Part shown: positions 5,003 through 6,515 of the stretch, one piece after another
Layout: each line of letters opens with the position of its first letter
Numbering within the stretch: position 1 is the first letter of the stretch
Assembly: GCA_964391765.1 (NCBI GenBank)
Contig: CAYMNG010000128.1
Coordinates: forward strand, 1 to 6,515
From: UBA10649 sp964391765
GTDB taxonomy: Bacteria; Actinomycetota; Actinomycetes; S36-B12
Reading direction: 5' to 3'
DNA length: 6,515 nucleotides
Program-made: the position numbers and the translations under genes
The notes under the pieces: generated by a model
What the model was told of the DNA's origin: nothing
The model's database searches: none
What the model saw: the letters and a program-made list of their open reading frames with translations, nothing else

Positions 5003-6099
5003 GCGGCGCCTCGGGCCTGCTTGGCCTGGTCGCGGGCGATGATGAAGTCGACGAGTCGGGTCTGCGGGACGGTGACGACGACGAACAGGATCGACACGAT
5101 CACGACCGGGGTGAGGTTGAAGATGTTCCCCGCGATGATCTGCGACTGGAGGAACGCGTCGACCACGCCCATGACGCCCACGAGCGCGGTGTCCTTCTGC
5201 AGTCCGATGAAGTTGCTCATGAGCACGGGGATGATCCGCCGGAACGCCTGCGGGACGATGACCGTGCGCAGCGTCATCCCCAGCGGCAGACCGAGCGATC
5301 GCGCGGCCGACCACTGACTGGGGTGGATCGACTCGATCCCGGCCCGGTACGCCTCCGCGGTGTAGGCGGAGTAGCTCAGCGTCAGGGCGGCGATCGCCAG
5401 CCAGATGGGCGACAGGCCCTTCAGGATCGGGACGTTCGCCAGCGGCAGGCCGAAGCCGACCAGGTAGAGCACGATGATGCCGGGAAGCGCGCGGAACGCG
5501 TCGATGTACACGATCGACAGGCCCCGCACCGGCCGCCAGGCGGGACCGGGGAGGAGCCGCATGATCGCGAGGAGCAGGCCGAAGACGAGGATAAGGATCT
5601 CGGCACCCACGGCGATGCGGATGTTCACCCAGAAGGCCGCCGCGACGTCCCACCAGAACTCCTGGATGTACTCCATGCGCAGGAAGGTCTCGGCCACCGC
5701 GCCGTCGTTCGCGCTGACGAACCCGATGCCGGCGGCACACAGGAGCACCGCGACGGAGTAGCTGATCGCCACGGTCGCGTGGTCGCGGCCGACCGCGGCC
5801 GCGATACGTGCGTCGGGCAGGTTCCCCTGGCGCTGCAGCGCATTGCGACGTACGGCGGACACGGCGGCGCGGATCGCGGGGATCAGTGGCAAGAACGCCG
5901 CGGCGGATCCGGCGACGAACGCGGCGCCGAGCCAGACCGGGGGCACGGTGACCAGGGCGTGGAGGGCCCACAGGGCCGCGGTCGCGCACAGGCCGGCGAA
6001 CACGCTCGCGCCGATCGCGAGGACCGCTGCCGGCACCACGCGGGGTGCCGGCAGCGGCCAGACGCGGGCGCGCGACGTGCGCGCCGTGACGATGCTCAT
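4999..6099 (-). CDS. Amino-acid ABC transporter permease (HisM/GlnP family) with extra N-terminal membrane segments
   Basis: Inner-membrane permease of the importer, 366 aa against about 220 for typical HisM or GlnP proteins. The family core begins near residue 154 and includes YIDAFRALPGIIVLYLVGFG (198-217) and the EAA loop that contacts the ATPase, EAYRAGIESIHPSQWSAARSLGL (249-271). The extra N-terminal part carries three likely membrane helices (about 21-50, 54-76 and 107-129) joined by a basic loop (82-105). Extended permeases of this kind are known, for example AapQ/AapM, so this is not a fusion artefact. Only one permease is visible; it may work as a homodimer unless a second lies upstream. 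The ATG at 6099 follows the binding-protein stop by 16 nt but lacks a clear ribosome binding site, so the start is the least certain part. Its stop overlaps the ATPase start. Confidence 0.9.
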   Translation of the reverse strand: MSIVTARTSRARVWPLPAPRVVPAAVLAIGASVFAGLCATAALWALHALVTVPPVWLGAAFVAGSAAAFLPLIPAIRAAVSAVRRNALQRQGNLPDARIAAAVGRDHATVAISYSVAVLLCAAGIGFVSANDGAVAETFLRMEYIQEFWWDVAAAFWVNIRIAVGAEILILVFGLLLAIMRLLPGPAWRPVRGLSIVYIDAFRALPGIIVLYLVGFGLPLANVPILKGLSPIWLAIAALTLSYSAYTAEAYRAGIESIHPSQWSAARSLGLPLGMTLRTVIVPQAFRRIIPVLMSNFIGLQKDTALVGVMGVVDAFLQSQIIAGNIFNLTPVVIVSILFVVVTVPQTRLVDFIIARDQAKQARGAA

Positions 6100-6115
6100 C
6101 GCGGTGGGGACGGGC

Positions 6116-6515
6116 TCAGGAGGTCTTCCACATCGGGACGTCGTCGGGGTTGACGCCCAGTTCGGCGCCGAGCCACTGCGCCTTCAACGCCGCGATCGTG
6201 CCGTCGCTCATGAGTTGGTCGATCGCCGTGCTGATCGCGTCGGTGTTCGGGGAGTCCTTCGGCAGGATCCCGCCGTAGTTCTCGTCGGTCTGGTACTGCC
6301 CGACGACGTCGAGCTTGCCGTCGGAGGCCTTGGCGATCCCGAGGATCGTCGAGGTGTCGAGGATGCCGGCGTCGATCTGCCCGCTGAGCACCGCGGTCTG
6401 CATCGAGATCAGGTCGGGGAACACCCGGGCCGGCGTCTGCGGCTTGAGGGTGTCCTTGACGAACATCTCGGCGGTCGAACCGACCGGCACGCCGATCGTC
6501 TTCGTCCCGATGTTC
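6116..6515 (-). CDS. Amino-acid ABC transporter solute-binding protein, N-terminus off the window
   Basis: The C-terminal 132 residues of a family 3 extracellular solute-binding protein, which catches the substrate outside the membrane and delivers it to the permease. The fragment reads through NIGTKTIGVPVGSTAEMFVKD, VFPDLISMQTAVLSGQIDAGILDTS and YGGILPKDSPNTDAISTAIDQLMSDGTIAALKAQWL. The IGVPVGST segment, the DAGILD segment and the ILPKDSP...AIDQLMSDGTIAALKAQW ending are characteristic of the family: domain-2 ligand site, hinge return and C-terminal helices. The signal peptide or lipobox and domain 1 are outside the window. It is the most upstream visible gene of the operon, 16 nt before the permease; the promoter must lie off the right edge. 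In-frame GTG at 6490 is internal, since the similarity continues to the window edge. Confidence 0.9.
   Translation of the reverse strand, partial: NIGTKTIGVPVGSTAEMFVKDTLKPQTPARVFPDLISMQTAVLSGQIDAGILDTSTILGIAKASDGKLDVVGQYQTDENYGGILPKDSPNTDAISTAIDQLMSDGTIAALKAQWLGAELGVNPDDVPMWKTS

Noticed and set aside
3473..5317. Long plus-strand open frame (614 codons) opposite the transport operon
   Set aside because: Same reasoning: rich in Arg, His, Asp and Gly, no family resemblance, and antisense to aminotransferase, ATPase and permease genes with intact motifs.

Overview
The window looks like chromosomal DNA from a high-GC actinobacterium. Codon third positions are overwhelmingly G or C, GTG starts are used, and genes overlap by 4 nt. 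An actinobacterial imuA'-imuB pair sits behind a near-consensus mycobacterial-type LexA box. This fits Mycobacteriales (Gordonia, Mycobacterium, Rhodococcus and relatives), but the genus is inference. No mobile element, CRISPR array, tRNA or rRNA was seen.

Layout. (1) Positions 1-613, minus strand: most of a XylE-like catechol 2,3-dioxygenase, cut by the left edge. (2) Positions 614 to about 928: a divergent control region. It holds a good ribosome binding site and a weak promoter for the dioxygenase, a 10-bp inverted repeat (702-726), a TTGACG -35 with an embedded LexA box (753-768), and a perfect 20-bp inverted repeat (834-892) that falls either in the leader or in the first codons of imuA'. 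(3) About 779-3084, plus strand: imuA' and imuB, overlapping by 4 nt. These encode the accessory proteins of the SOS-induced mutasome, which in mycobacteria works with the DnaE2 polymerase. No dnaE2 is present here. (4) Positions 3095-6515, minus strand: a compact operon read from right to left. It encodes an amino-acid solute-binding protein (N-terminus off the window), an extended permease, an ATPase and a PLP-dependent aminotransferase. The two strands' operons converge with only 10 bp between stop codons.

How the genes work together. The right half is an import-and-transaminate unit: binding protein, permease and ATPase bring in an amino acid or related polar solute, and the last gene probably transaminates it or a product. 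The middle is a DNA-damage-inducible mutagenic repair pair. The left gene is an aromatic ring-cleavage enzyme that probably continues into a meta-cleavage cluster off the window. The three units look functionally unrelated.

The least explained part is the 614-928 control region, especially the perfect 20-bp palindrome between the LexA-controlled promoter and the conserved part of ImuA'. Its codon composition differs from everything around it. No clearly new multi-gene system is visible.
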